NCBI RefSeq assembly: GCF_018860345.1
Contig: NZ_JAHKPJ010000021.1
Span: 243,173 to 307,172 of the forward strand
DNA length: 64,000 nt
Direction of reading: 5' to 3'
Origin: Psychrosphaera sp. F3M07
GTDB taxonomy: Bacteria; Pseudomonadota; Gammaproteobacteria; Enterobacterales; Alteromonadaceae
Shown: piece after piece, positions 1 through 8,752 of the stretch
How positions within the stretch are numbered: the first letter of the stretch is position 1
Layout: each line of letters starts with the position of its first letter
Notes under the pieces: model-generated
Database searches by the model: none
What the model saw: the letters and a program-made list of their open reading frames with translations, nothing else
What the model was told of the DNA's origin: nothing
Made by a program: the position numbers and the translations under genes

Positions 1-18
1 GTAGATAGAGGAAACAGG

Positions 19-1512
19 TTATTTTTTATAACACGTCTTATTTCGGCCTGTATGTTTTGCTTCATAAAGCGCTTTATCAGCTCTATCAAATACAGTATGG
101 GTATTGTCCGTCGCTTTTAATGCCGTCACACCGATGGAAACGGTGATATTCAACCTATCTTTTTTGATTGAAAATGGAATGGCTTCGATAGCAAGACGCA
201 CTTTTTCAAGTGCTAACATGGATTCTTTAGGATCTGTATTGGTTAATATACAAACAAACTCTTCACCACCATATCTGGCAACATAGTCAGATACTCTAAA
301 ATGTTTTCTTAACGTTTTGGCAACAATTTGTAATGTCTTATCGCCAACACTATGCCCATATTTATCATTAATACTTTTAAAATGATCTAAGTCTAAAACG
401 GCTAAACATAGTGGCTCTGGGTGACGGATCCAACGATGAAACTCTTCATCAAAGCGTTTATCGTATGCACCCCTGTTTGGTAAACCAGTTAACGCGTCAG
501 TTTCACTTCTTGATTTCTCTTCTAACCATTTGGTGCGATAGAAAGAAGTTCTTTCTTCCATTTTAGAAAGTTTAGTTTCCATCTTACTGAGTGAAGAATT
601 AAGTTCTTCGGTACGTTGCTTTTCAATATCTTCTTTCTTTTTTATTGACTCAGTAATGGAGTTTAACTTGCTATTAATAAGGCCTTTTAACTGCTCTACG
701 TTATTTGTTTGTCCTGACTTTTGTGACAATTCATGGATTTGTTTTTCAATCTGGATATTTAATTTAGCGAGCTCTAAATCGTAATGTTTGGAGTTGGCTA
801 AGGAATCGACTAATACTTGCTGAACTTCTTCTAGCGCTGAATTTATGCTTAGTACTAATGTTTGAGTTTGTTTAAATTCTTCGCCAAACTGTTCAATTAC
901 TTCTGCAAACGTTTTAATGCATAGGTTTAGTTTATCTTTTTCAACGGTAGTATTTTTTATTTGGATCAAGCGTTTGTCTAATGACGGAACCAAAATCTCG
1001 TTATTAGCTAAGTTATCTAAACTGTCTACTAATATCTTGGTGATATTGAAACTTTCAGGTGCATTTGTCGAATTGTTAGTGTTTTTTAGCGCACTAAATA
1101 ATTCAAGTAATTGAATAGTTTGCGGTTGCAGTTCTGTGAAAATACTTACCGTTCCTGACTTTAACTTATTTACAACCATTCTTAATTGGCGTCTTAAATT
1201 ATCTGGAATACCGGTTGTGCTTTGTAATATTTCACCTGATTCGATTAAGGCATCTTTTAATGATATTTGAGATTTTTGTTGGAATTGTTCTAACGATTTA
1301 ACTTTTAGGTTAGCGGATTCAATTGCATTGATAACGGATTGGTAATCAGCATCGTTTACGACAAGTTTTCTAAGTTTGGTAAGTTGGATGTCTAACTCAG
1401 GACTACTTCCTTTTGTAACATGACTTAATCTTTCTACTAAGCCAAAAGAAGCCTTATATGCTTTAACTTGTAATGCTTGCTTAATTTTTTCGTTGTCTAC
1501 GTTATCGTTCAA
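19..1512 (-). CDS. GGDEF diguanylate cyclase with long helical N-terminus
   Basis: Predicted diguanylate cyclase making c-di-GMP from two GTP. The C-terminal ~165 of 497 residues form a GGDEF domain: it opens with the usual DALTGLPNRGAYD motif and has the active-site loop ARYGGEEF. An RxxD inhibitory site (RVSD) sits five residues before GGEEF, so product inhibition is likely. The first ~330 residues are mostly helical, with a probable coiled coil (about residues 240-325) leading into the cyclase domain. There is no signal peptide or membrane span, so it should be cytosolic. The N-terminal region is not one I can name. The start is TTG at 1512, supported by a GGAA six bases upstream. Transcribed alone on the minus strand. 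Confidence 0.93.
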   Translation of the reverse strand: MNDNVDNEKIKQALQVKAYKASFGLVERLSHVTKGSSPELDIQLTKLRKLVVNDADYQSVINAIESANLKVKSLEQFQQKSQISLKDALIESGEILQSTTGIPDNLRRQLRMVVNKLKSGTVSIFTELQPQTIQLLELFSALKNTNNSTNAPESFNITKILVDSLDNLANNEILVPSLDKRLIQIKNTTVEKDKLNLCIKTFAEVIEQFGEEFKQTQTLVLSINSALEEVQQVLVDSLANSKHYDLELAKLNIQIEKQIHELSQKSGQTNNVEQLKGLINSKLNSITESIKKKEDIEKQRTEELNSSLSKMETKLSKMEERTSFYRTKWLEEKSRSETDALTGLPNRGAYDKRFDEEFHRWIRHPEPLCLAVLDLDHFKSINDKYGHSVGDKTLQIVAKTLRKHFRVSDYVARYGGEEFVCILTNTDPKESMLALEKVRLAIEAIPFSIKKDRLNITVSIGVTALKATDNTHTVFDRADKALYEAKHTGRNKTCYKK

Positions 1513-2011
1513 TTTTATTTCCGTATTATAAAGACTATAAGAGATAAATAGTTTGAAAAATCAATCCTAATAATGTCTTTAACTATAAGAGGTATAACAA
1601 AAAAAAGCCATCTATAAAGATGGCTTTTTAATGATAAAAATATCAAGTCAAAAACATAATTGCGTTATTTATTTAATAAATAATAAGGCAACCAGCTATT
1701 TTCTTCATTCTGTTCAACAATCATCATGTACTCGCTTAGTAAATAATAAAAACAAGATTGGGGACTTGTTGATGAGAATAATACTCGATTTTTGATCGTT
1801 TGTGTAATCTATTTTGTAATATTACAAATGGGCTTACATTTTTTTGTGTGTTGAGTTGCATATTTGGTTGGGTTTTAAATTGAGGTGTGGGCGCTATTGT
1901 TTTAAAGTGTTTATTTATCAATGGTTTAGTTTTACATTGAGGGTTGGTAGATGTTCGGTTTTGGTTTCAAGGTTGAAATGTTACTTTTTCACTTACGTGA
2001 TTTGGTGGGGG
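1513..2011. other. 499-bp intergenic region with terminator and short overlapping frames
   Basis: Lies between the start of the GGDEF gene and the end of dgt. It holds the strong hairpin at 1602-1629. On the minus strand there are two short open frames that meet near 1735: one runs about 1921-1736 and ends in NLVFIIY, the other continues in the -1 frame to about 1675 and ends in NSWLPYYLLNK. Neither has a recognisable family or a convincing ribosome binding site. They may be a small frameshifted gene or chance frames in AT-rich DNA. Confidence 0.5.
1602..1629. terminator. Bidirectional Rho-independent terminator
   Basis: A perfect 12-bp inverted repeat, AAAAAGCCATCT / AGATGGCTTTTT with loop ATAA, gives a U-run on either strand. 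On the minus strand it lies about 380 bp beyond the dgt stop and just before the GGDEF gene, so it probably ends the alaA-yfbR-dgt transcript, or that of any small gene in between. Confidence 0.85.
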
Positions 2012-3301
2012 TTAGATAGGGCTAAATAAATTTTGATACACTCTAGTTGCATGTTCATCTGACATACTCGCTAAATAATCGGATAATATTCGGTCTGGAT
2101 TATTCCCTTTGGAGTCTGCATTTATCCATTCTTGTTTGATACTGTTAGGTAATAACCTTAATGGATCACTTTTAAAGGCATCAAACATTGCCATTAACAT
2201 TCTCTGACCTTTAAATTCTAACTGCTGTATTTGTGTTGCCATGATAACGTTATTAAAAACAAACTTTTTAAGTACATCTAACAAGGCCATAGCTGAATCG
2301 ACCAAGGTGGCATTATATTTAAGTAGTGGTTCTGTAAATGCAGGGTTAACTTCAATGATAGTGATATTGGTAATTAAATGATTTACTAAGGCGCCAATTG
2401 CATTTTTACGTAAATGGTGTTCGTGGCTAAATAACATTTCGGTTAAATTGGCACTATGTTTTTTAGACCAAGGGTTTTCAATTTCTAATAATATAGGCAG
2501 AACTTGATCAAGCCATTTTTCTTTAGTGACATTGTTTAACACTATGGCATCTTCTAAATCATGTACACCGTAGGCAATATCGTCTGCTAGTTCCATAATG
2601 GATGCATCAAATGATTTGTACACTGTGGCGTTATTATTCAAGGTTAACAATAATTGTCGGTCTGGCTCTGTAAGATCTTTGAGTACCCAATCGAAACTTT
2701 TTCCGTCATCGATAAAGATGCCTTTGGTTGGTTTCCAATCTGCTGCTTTAATTAAGTACATGCCGTTTTCTTCTATATTCGAGGGGGTAGGGGCATCTAA
2801 TAAACGAGGGTATTTAATTAAACCAAGTAAGGTTCTGCGAGTTAAATCCATACCAAAAGATTTAGTATAAGGTTCTAATTCAGTTGCGATTCTAAACGTT
2901 TGCCCATTTGCTTCAAAGCCACCTGAGTCTCGCATCATATAATGCAAAGCGACTTCACCACCATGGCCAAAAGGGGGGTGACCCAAATCATGTGCGAGGC
3001 ACAAAGATTCTATTAAGGCATCACTTGGTAATAACGCTTGTAAAAGCGGACTTGCTAAGACTTGAGTACTCTGCCTTAATTGTGCGGTTAAGCCGGTGCC
3101 GATTTGAGCAACTTCTAATGAATGAGTTAAGCGAGTTCGATAAAAGTCATTTTTACCAACACTTAATATCTGAGTTTTAGATTGTAAGCGGCGAAAAGCG
3201 GCAGAGTGCAATACCCTTGCTCTATCTCTTTGAAAAGCATCTCTATGGTCATTAGGTCTTACGTTCCTGTCACCAGATAGCCGTGCTTGCCACTTATTCA
3301 T
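2012..3301 (-). CDS. dgt: dGTPase (HD-domain dNTP triphosphohydrolase)
   Basis: Predicted to hydrolyse dGTP, and possibly other dNTPs, to deoxynucleoside and triphosphate. The 429-residue protein shows the hallmarks of the family: [20 protein letters not shown] at the N-terminus, [13 protein letters not shown] (first metal His), [13 protein letters not shown] (HD metal pair) and [16 protein letters not shown] (distal Asp). Its length and N-terminus match the ~430-residue Vibrio/Shewanella type rather than the 505-residue E. coli Dgt. By established knowledge, members of this type have been linked to phage defence through dNTP depletion; that role is inference here. It overlaps yfbR by 4 nt (ATGA), so the two are translationally coupled. 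Confidence 0.93.
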   Translation of the reverse strand: MNKWQARLSGDRNVRPNDHRDAFQRDRARVLHSAAFRRLQSKTQILSVGKNDFYRTRLTHSLEVAQIGTGLTAQLRQSTQVLASPLLQALLPSDALIESLCLAHDLGHPPFGHGGEVALHYMMRDSGGFEANGQTFRIATELEPYTKSFGMDLTRRTLLGLIKYPRLLDAPTPSNIEENGMYLIKAADWKPTKGIFIDDGKSFDWVLKDLTEPDRQLLLTLNNNATVYKSFDASIMELADDIAYGVHDLEDAIVLNNVTKEKWLDQVLPILLEIENPWSKKHSANLTEMLFSHEHHLRKNAIGALVNHLITNITIIEVNPAFTEPLLKYNATLVDSAMALLDVLKKFVFNNVIMATQIQQLEFKGQRMLMAMFDAFKSDPLRLLPNSIKQEWINADSKGNNPDRILSDYLASMSDEHATRVYQNLFSPI

Positions 3302-3891
3302 AAATCTGCAGAAATCTCATCTAAACTCAGACTGAAACTAGGAACAAATACATCCATAAAGTAATTAACTTCAGGGGTTCGGTATTTTTCTAATGTTTTA
3401 GAAATATTGTTTTTCGCTTTCTCGAATTCATGGTTACCCGCAGATATTTCTTCTAATGCTTTGAGATAACCGCATATTACATCAGCCGATTTAACTAAAA
3501 ACGCGACTTCAGTATCTATTTTTTCATGTTGAATGAGCGGAGCAAAGTCTTCCTGAAACTCCGTGGGCAACATATTAACCAATGTTTTTTCAGCGATTGA
3601 TTCAATTTTTTTATATTCTTTGGCAATGTCTTCGTTAAAGTATTTAATAGGGCTGGGTAAGTCACCAGTTAATACTTCCGAACTATCGTGGTAAAGCGCC
3701 ACTAACGCAGCGCGTTCAGGGACTATATTGCCATTAAATTTTTTGTTTTTTATGACCGCTAAAATGTGACTAACAATAGCGACTTGATAACTGTGTTCCT
3801 GTACATTTTCTTCAGTGACAGTACGCATTAAAGGCCAACGATGGATTAATTTCAATCTTGCTAAGTTGGCAAAAAAGTGACTTGTCTTCAT
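3298..3891 (-). CDS. yfbR: 5'-deoxynucleotidase YfbR
   Basis: An HD-domain phosphohydrolase that removes the 5' phosphate from deoxyribonucleoside monophosphates. At 197 residues it matches E. coli YfbR (199) along its whole length: [19 protein letters not shown] at the start, the first metal His in VQEHSYQVA, the HD pair in [18 protein letters not shown] and the ending [13 protein letters not shown]. It lies between alaA (18 bp upstream) and dgt (4-nt overlap). The alaA-yfbR neighbourhood is also found in E. coli (yfbQ-yfbR). The coupling to dgt means dNTP and dNMP breakdown are made together. Confidence 0.95.
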   Translation of the reverse strand: MKTSHFFANLARLKLIHRWPLMRTVTEENVQEHSYQVAIVSHILAVIKNKKFNGNIVPERAALVALYHDSSEVLTGDLPSPIKYFNEDIAKEYKKIESIAEKTLVNMLPTEFQEDFAPLIQHEKIDTEVAFLVKSADVICGYLKALEEISAGNHEFEKAKNNISKTLEKYRTPEVNYFMDVFVPSFSLSLDEISADL

Positions 3892-3909
3892 GTATAAAGT
3901 ACAACCTTG

Positions 3910-5124
3910 TTATTGTTTATAATGTTTAAAGAAATCTGCAAGTTCAGCTAATGCTATTTTTAAATCATCGATATTTGGTAAGAATACAAGCCTAAAGTGA
4001 TCTGGTGAAGGCCAATTAAAACCTCGACCATGAACGAGCAAAATATGTTTCTGTTTCAACAAGTCTAACACCATTAATTCGTCGTCTTTAATGTTAAATT
4101 TTTCTAAATCAATTTTAGGGAATAAATACATGGCACCTTGAGGACGTGTACAACTGATGCCATCAATTTCATTTAACGCTTTATAAGCAAATTCCATTTG
4201 TTTGTATAAACGTCCATCTTTATCGACTAAATCATTAATGCTTTGGTAACCACCTAATGCTTGTTGAATCGCGTATTGGCATGGTACATTTGGGCACAAT
4301 CTCATTGAAGCCAACATGTTTAACCCTTCGATATAATCAGAGGCATGTAAACGACTACCTGATAACATCATCCAGCCGGTTCTAAATCCTGCTGCACGGT
4401 AGTTCTTAGATAAACCACTAAAGGTAACGGTAAATAGGTCAGGTCTTAATACAGCAATGCTGTGGTGAATGGTTTTGTCATACAAAACCTTATCGTATAT
4501 TTCATCACTGAAAATAATTAACCCGTGTTGGTCGGCTAACTCTGCTATCTCCAATAAACATTGTTTAGAATAAACAGCACCAGTAGGGTTATTAGGATTT
4601 ATTAACACAATTGCTTTGGTGTTTTTTGTGATTTTAGACTTTATGTCTTCGATTGATGGTGCCCAGTTTTGTTCTTCATCACATAAATAATGGACAGGTT
4701 TTCCACCACTTAAATAAACCGATGCCGTCCATAAAGGATAATCTGGAGAAGGGATTAAAACTTCATCACCATTATTTAACAATGCTTGCATTGACATTGC
4801 GATTAATTCACTCACACCATTACCAATATAAATGTCTTCAACACGTATATCTTTTAACCCTTTTTGTTGGTAATACTGCATGATGGCAACTCTGGCAGAG
4901 TATAACCCTTGTGAATCACTATAACCTTGTGCTTTTGGCAGTTGTTTGATGACATCTTTTAACATGTCATCAGGGGCTTCAAAACCGAATGTGGCTGGAT
5001 TTCCAACATTTAACTTTAAGATTTTATGACCCGCGGCTTCTAGGCTTTTAGCATGATCGAGAACTGGGCCGCGAATGTCGTAACAAACGTTATCTAATTT
5101 TGAAGACTTTTTTATTGGTTTCAT
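3910..5124 (-). CDS. alaA: Alanine aminotransferase AlaA
   Basis: A PLP-dependent fold-type I aminotransferase that converts pyruvate and glutamate to alanine and 2-oxoglutarate. At 404 residues it has the length of E. coli AlaA/YfbQ (405). Visible motifs are NPNNPTGAVYS in the cofactor-binding region, SDEIYDKVLYD (PLP-ring Asp and Tyr), FSGLSKNYRAAGFRTGW with the Schiff-base lysine, and a C-terminal FRLVFLP with the carboxylate-binding arginine. First gene of the minus-strand alaA-yfbR-dgt unit. I see no strong Shine-Dalgarno before the ATG. Confidence 0.95.
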   Translation of the reverse strand: MKPIKKSSKLDNVCYDIRGPVLDHAKSLEAAGHKILKLNVGNPATFGFEAPDDMLKDVIKQLPKAQGYSDSQGLYSARVAIMQYYQQKGLKDIRVEDIYIGNGVSELIAMSMQALLNNGDEVLIPSPDYPLWTASVYLSGGKPVHYLCDEEQNWAPSIEDIKSKITKNTKAIVLINPNNPTGAVYSKQCLLEIAELADQHGLIIFSDEIYDKVLYDKTIHHSIAVLRPDLFTVTFSGLSKNYRAAGFRTGWMMLSGSRLHASDYIEGLNMLASMRLCPNVPCQYAIQQALGGYQSINDLVDKDGRLYKQMEFAYKALNEIDGISCTRPQGAMYLFPKIDLEKFNIKDDELMVLDLLKQKHILLVHGRGFNWPSPDHFRLVFLPNIDDLKIALAELADFFKHYKQ

Positions 5125-5235
5125 TTACTTAAGGGTACTTTTATAGGTTAAACACATCTTGTTTCACATATTTACAGACAAAGGGTTATTTATGTCAAAT
5201 AATATATTTATCTAAGTGATTCAATCGAGGTGTAT

Positions 5236-5805
5236 ATGGCGTTACCTTTCATCGCATTAGCAGCCGTAATCGGCACAAGTGTGGCTCATGAGTCGACAAA
5301 ATCAAGATATAAAGATCTAGAACAGTTAAGACATATCGCAAAAGAAGATACAGATGACTTATCTGTTATTAAAACCCCCTCCGATACGTATTCATCAGAT
5401 ACTTATGTGCAACCACAGCCTGGCAGTATTGTTTGTTGTGAAGTATTCAATTTATTTGAACATACTGGGATTTGGATTGACCAAGAAACCATCATTGAAT
5501 TGAGCAACGATGGATTGGTCAAAGCTGTGTCGGCATCCCGTTTTTTAGATGAACGTTCAGGTAAAAATATATTTGTAGCGTGTAATGCTCGTCATCAACC
5601 GATTGTATTACCAGGTTGTGAAAGCAGGGCTCTACATAGCATATTTACCTATCGAGAGTATGATGTATTAGAAAATAACTGTCATCGATTTACCCATTAT
5701 TGTCTTTCAGGAAAAGACATAAAAGTGTCACGCTTTACACGATTAAATGAATTATTAATTGATAATGTAGAACAAAATATATATTGGGATAAAGTTAAGG
5801 TTTAG
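5236..5805 (+). CDS. LRAT-like NlpC/P60-superfamily protein, membrane anchored
   Basis: Resembles the LRAT (lecithin:retinol acyltransferase) branch of the circularly permuted papain-like superfamily. The pattern is a PGSIV strand, a catalytic-type histidine in HTGIWID, and a cysteine motif ENNCHRFTHYC, which corresponds to the family's NCxHF. Known members are thiol acyltransferases, lipases or peptidases; the substrate here is unknown. About 17 hydrophobic residues follow the start (MALPFIALAAVIGTSVA), suggesting a membrane anchor or signal. I chose ATG 5236, with GAGG five bases upstream, over GTG 5230. It begins a plus-strand set with the Bax-like gene (43 bp downstream) and the gene at 6640, which suggests an envelope role. 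Confidence 0.72.
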   Translation: MALPFIALAAVIGTSVAHESTKSRYKDLEQLRHIAKEDTDDLSVIKTPSDTYSSDTYVQPQPGSIVCCEVFNLFEHTGIWIDQETIIELSNDGLVKAVSASRFLDERSGKNIFVACNARHQPIVLPGCESRALHSIFTYREYDVLENNCHRFTHYCLSGKDIKVSRFTRLNELLIDNVEQNIYWDKVKV

Positions 5806-5848
5806 AGATAAAACTGTTAATATAAAACCTTAATTTATTGAGGTATTT

Positions 5849-6634
5849 ATGACGTTAAAAATAGTAACTAAAATTATCCTTGCTGCAATTGTAGTGTACG
5901 CAGCAATTTATCCTATGTTGAACCTGCCTACGAGCAGTATTACTACGACAGAAAAGAATAACCACCTACCTAATATTGTTAAAATATCTCCATTACCTGA
6001 CTTTTCAACTTATGTAGATGTCAAAGAGAAAAAAGTCGCTTTTTTCTCTTACCTGACGCCTTATGTTGAGCAAATTAACCGTGAAATATCGTTACAACGT
6101 GACTTTATCAACCGATTAGATAAATTTCCGCAATTTACTAAAGATGCTGAAAAACTAGTGAAAATTGCCAAAAAATTTAAAGTTGATATGGAACAAGACT
6201 TTCCAGAACTTAAACGCCAATTATTGTTAAGGGTAGATACTTTACCGATTGAACTCGTTCTGATGCAAGCGGCAAATGAAAGTGCTTGGGGCACATCTCG
6301 ATTCGCTTTGACGGCGAATAACTTGTTTGGCCAATGGTGTTTCAGAAAAGGTTGCGGTGTGGTCCCAAGTGGACGTCCAGAAGGTAAAACATACGAAGTT
6401 AGAAAATTTAAACATCCAATTGACTCTGTTCGTGGTTATTACCATAACTTAAATACAGGTCATGCTTATGACTTACTTCGCGATTTACGAGCAAACTTGC
6501 GTAAAGAAAATAAACAGTTAGATCCTAATGTCATTGCCGATGGTTTATTGTCTTATTCAACACGTCGTGAAGCATACATTGCTGAATTAAAACAAATGAT
6601 CAGAATCAATAGAAAATACATCAAAGGTAATTAA
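5849..6634 (+). CDS. Bax-like glucosaminidase-domain protein
   Basis: A 261-residue protein with a single N-terminal membrane span (about residues 7-24) and a C-terminal domain like E. coli Bax and the FlgJ-type glucosaminidases. Key matches are LPIELVLMQAANESAWGTSR, with the catalytic-type glutamate in ANESAWG, then NNLFGQWCF, KHPIDSVRGYYHNLNT and the tail LLSYSTRREAYIAEL. It is expected to cleave glycan strands of peptidoglycan from the periplasmic side. It sits 5 bp before the next gene, so the two are co-transcribed. Substrate specificity is inferred from the family only. Confidence 0.88.
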   Translation: MTLKIVTKIILAAIVVYAAIYPMLNLPTSSITTTEKNNHLPNIVKISPLPDFSTYVDVKEKKVAFFSYLTPYVEQINREISLQRDFINRLDKFPQFTKDAEKLVKIAKKFKVDMEQDFPELKRQLLLRVDTLPIELVLMQAANESAWGTSRFALTANNLFGQWCFRKGCGVVPSGRPEGKTYEVRKFKHPIDSVRGYYHNLNTGHAYDLLRDLRANLRKENKQLDPNVIADGLLSYSTRREAYIAELKQMIRINRKYIKGN

Positions 6635-6639
6635 TAAAA

Positions 6640-7296
6640 ATGTTTAACATTAAAATGGGCGCTCTTACTGGTTTATTATTGCTAAGTGGCGTTATATTTC
6701 CTTTTAATACTTATGCTGATAGCACCCAATTAGTCCTAAATTATGATGGGTTTTTTGACCGTATGGACGACTTGGATGAGCCTGAATATCAAGATATAAA
6801 ACTGGCGTTTTATTTCATGGATGTCAAAGGTAATGCTTGTCCGGTAAAAGCGGTAAGGTTACAAACACAACTAGCTAAAAAAGAAGTTTATCATTTAGCC
6901 AGTGGTGAAATTTTATTACCTTTTGACCATCAATTAGATGCTGATAAGGCCGCCATCGTTATAGATAAAGTGGACTCACAACCTTGTGGTTTAGATATGC
7001 GTTTGGAAACCAGTATTTTATTTGAACAGAAAGTGGGGGTTGAGAAAGCGAAATCGTTAATTGGTACATTCGACCTAGCATTAAACGACCTAGCTGGGAT
7101 GATGTCATTTACCTTACCTGATGTGGTTGGTATAACGTTTAAATCGAAAATAGGTGAAACATTAACGATCACTAATTTAGCAGCTGGACATTGTGAGTTA
7201 AATGCGTGCACATTAACCTTATCTGATTTAACTTTGTATCAAGAAACGATTAAATTTTCACATACCATCATGAAAGCCGTTCCTTATATTAAATAA
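6640..7296 (+). CDS. Periplasmic protein, DUF2987-like
   Basis: A 218-residue protein with a signal peptide (hydrophobic stretch ALTGLLLLSGVIFPF, cleavage likely near TYADS). The mature part reads as beta-strand rich and contains four cysteines in two pairs (NACPVKA, QPCGLDM, HCELNACTL), which could form disulfides in the periplasm. I recall this pattern from the DUF2987 family of Alteromonadales, but the assignment is tentative and no function is known to me. It follows the Bax-like gene by 5 bp, so its job is probably in the envelope. Confidence 0.6.
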   Translation: MFNIKMGALTGLLLLSGVIFPFNTYADSTQLVLNYDGFFDRMDDLDEPEYQDIKLAFYFMDVKGNACPVKAVRLQTQLAKKEVYHLASGEILLPFDHQLDADKAAIVIDKVDSQPCGLDMRLETSILFEQKVGVEKAKSLIGTFDLALNDLAGMMSFTLPDVVGITFKSKIGETLTITNLAAGHCELNACTLTLSDLTLYQETIKFSHTIMKAVPYIK

Positions 7297-7312
7297 GAAA
7301 GGTTACATGGAT

Positions 7313-7579
7313 TTATAATAACTGAATTTCTATATCTTCATTTGGAACACTACAACAAGTTAAAATCTCGCCTTTTCTAACAAAGGCGAGTGGTTCGTTG
7401 ATATATGTAATGGAACCAGATTTTAACTTACATCGACACGCCCCACAAAACCCTTCTTTGCAATGATATAGCACTTCAACTCCATTATTTTGTAACGAGT
7501 TTAACAAAGTAGAATCCGTGTTATTGAACTCAATCTCAGTTTCAATGACGTCATGGCGGTGAACAGTGACTTTAGTCAT
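7313..7579 (-). CDS. yfaE: 2Fe-2S ferredoxin YfaE
   Basis: An 88-residue plant-type [2Fe-2S] ferredoxin. Cluster ligands are visible as CKEGFCGAC (C-x4-C-x2-C) followed by a fourth cysteine in ILTCCS. In E. coli, YfaE maintains the diferric-tyrosyl cofactor of NrdB and is encoded directly after nrdB. Here it is encoded about 5 kb beyond the nrdB stop, separated by the polyamine genes, but its size and sequence fit the same role. Convergent with the 6640 gene, with only 16 bp between the stops. Confidence 0.88.
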   Translation of the reverse strand: MTKVTVHRHDVIETEIEFNNTDSTLLNSLQNNGVEVLYHCKEGFCGACRCKLKSGSITYINEPLAFVRKGEILTCCSVPNEDIEIQLL

Positions 7580-7894
7580 AGTTAATCTGTAATCTCAACT
7601 TGTCGATGAAAACTGACTTTAGTTAATAATTGAGGGCTGATTTGACAACAAGGCTGTATGAAGAGGATATGTATAACATTGTTATTTAACATATTAATAA
7701 CTAGCCTTTGTTCTTATTGTTTTGGGCTTAAAATTTAACAACATACCTAATATAAACTCTGATTTAACACGTAAGTTGTCATTATTATGATAGAAAATAT
7801 TATACCGTAATAGTGATAAATATTCACGTTAAGAGTAGGCGTTATTGGATAATATAACGCCTAATTGATGATTACTTTTTTGTTGGTATATGTA
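7580..7894. other. 315-bp intergenic region with a palindrome
   Basis: Lies between the yfaE start and the speE stop. Apart from the 10-bp inverted repeat at 7836-7863 I see no open frame, RNA gene or recognisable operator. It should include the yfaE promoter. Confidence 0.5.
7836..7863. terminator. Inverted repeat downstream of speE
   Basis: A perfect 10-bp stem, TAGGCGTTAT / ATAACGCCTA with an 8-base loop, begins 31 bp beyond the speE stop. It lacks a strong U-run in the minus direction, so it may be a weak terminator or an mRNA 3'-end stabilising hairpin. Confidence 0.5.
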
Positions 7895-8752
7895 TTAGTT
7901 TTTAATTAAATGCGCCAAACCTTCTCTTACAAAGTTTGGTAGAGCAAAGGCAGCAGTATGTATGCCTTTATTATAATATTTGAATGACAAACCACTTTCA
8001 TCAACCTTAGATTCGTTAAAGTCAGTGATTGGGTTATATTTTTTAGACGCCAGTGTAAAACACCATAATCCACCAGGGTAGGTTAAATTACTGAAGCTAT
8101 ACATATAGGTTTGATCAAATACGTTATTCAAGACGGTTAACAAGGATTTTTGTATCTCTTTGCCATACCAAGGCGTTTCGCCTTGAGAAACAACCATACC
8201 GTCATCGGTTAAACAGTTGTTTACATCTTGATAAAATTCTTCACCAAATAAGGGGGTAGCAGGCCCTATAGGGTCCGTACTATCTATGATGATCACATCA
8301 AATTTTTCGGTGGTTTCTTTAACAAACTGAACCCCGTCGCCAATGATTAAATTAATTCTATCATCGTCTAAAGCACTCGCTGTTAAAGGAATGAACTCTT
8401 TACAAGCATCGACAACCATGGCATCTATTTCGACCATAGTGCATTTTTCAACACCTGGGTGGCGGATAACTTCACGGGCAGTACCACCGTCGCCACCACC
8501 AATTACGAGTACATTTTTAGGGCTTGGATGAACAAATAATGGCACATGAGAGATCATGTCATGATATGCAAATTCATCACGTTCAGTGACCATGATCAAG
8601 CCATCATTTAGTAACATTTTACCGTGACCTTTGGTTTCAACAACATCGACAGTTTGAAACTCACTTTTGCCAGAGAAAAGTACTTTTTCTACTTTTAAAC
8701 GAAGCCCTAAAAAGTCTTCAAATTTTTCTTCTACCCATAGATCAGAGTACAT
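7895..8752 (-). CDS. speE: Spermidine synthase SpeE
   Basis: Transfers the aminopropyl group of decarboxylated S-adenosylmethionine to putrescine. The 285-residue protein carries the family motifs: VIGGGDGGTAREVIRHPGVE (cofactor site), MVEIDAMVVDACKEF, and DVIIIDSTDPIGPATPLF with the catalytic aspartate. The length matches E. coli SpeE (288). Its ATG lies inside the end of speD (11-nt overlap), so translation is coupled to the enzyme that supplies its aminopropyl donor. Confidence 0.97.
   Translation of the reverse strand: MYSDLWVEEKFEDFLGLRLKVEKVLFSGKSEFQTVDVVETKGHGKMLLNDGLIMVTERDEFAYHDMISHVPLFVHPSPKNVLVIGGGDGGTAREVIRHPGVEKCTMVEIDAMVVDACKEFIPLTASALDDDRINLIIGDGVQFVKETTEKFDVIIIDSTDPIGPATPLFGEEFYQDVNNCLTDDGMVVSQGETPWYGKEIQKSLLTVLNNVFDQTYMYSFSNLTYPGGLWCFTLASKKYNPITDFNESKVDESGLSFKYYNKGIHTAAFALPNFVREGLAHLIKN

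Noticed and set aside
104-286. Short plus-strand frame inside the GGDEF gene
   Set aside because: It lies antisense within a well-supported coding region, has no family likeness and no ribosome binding site.
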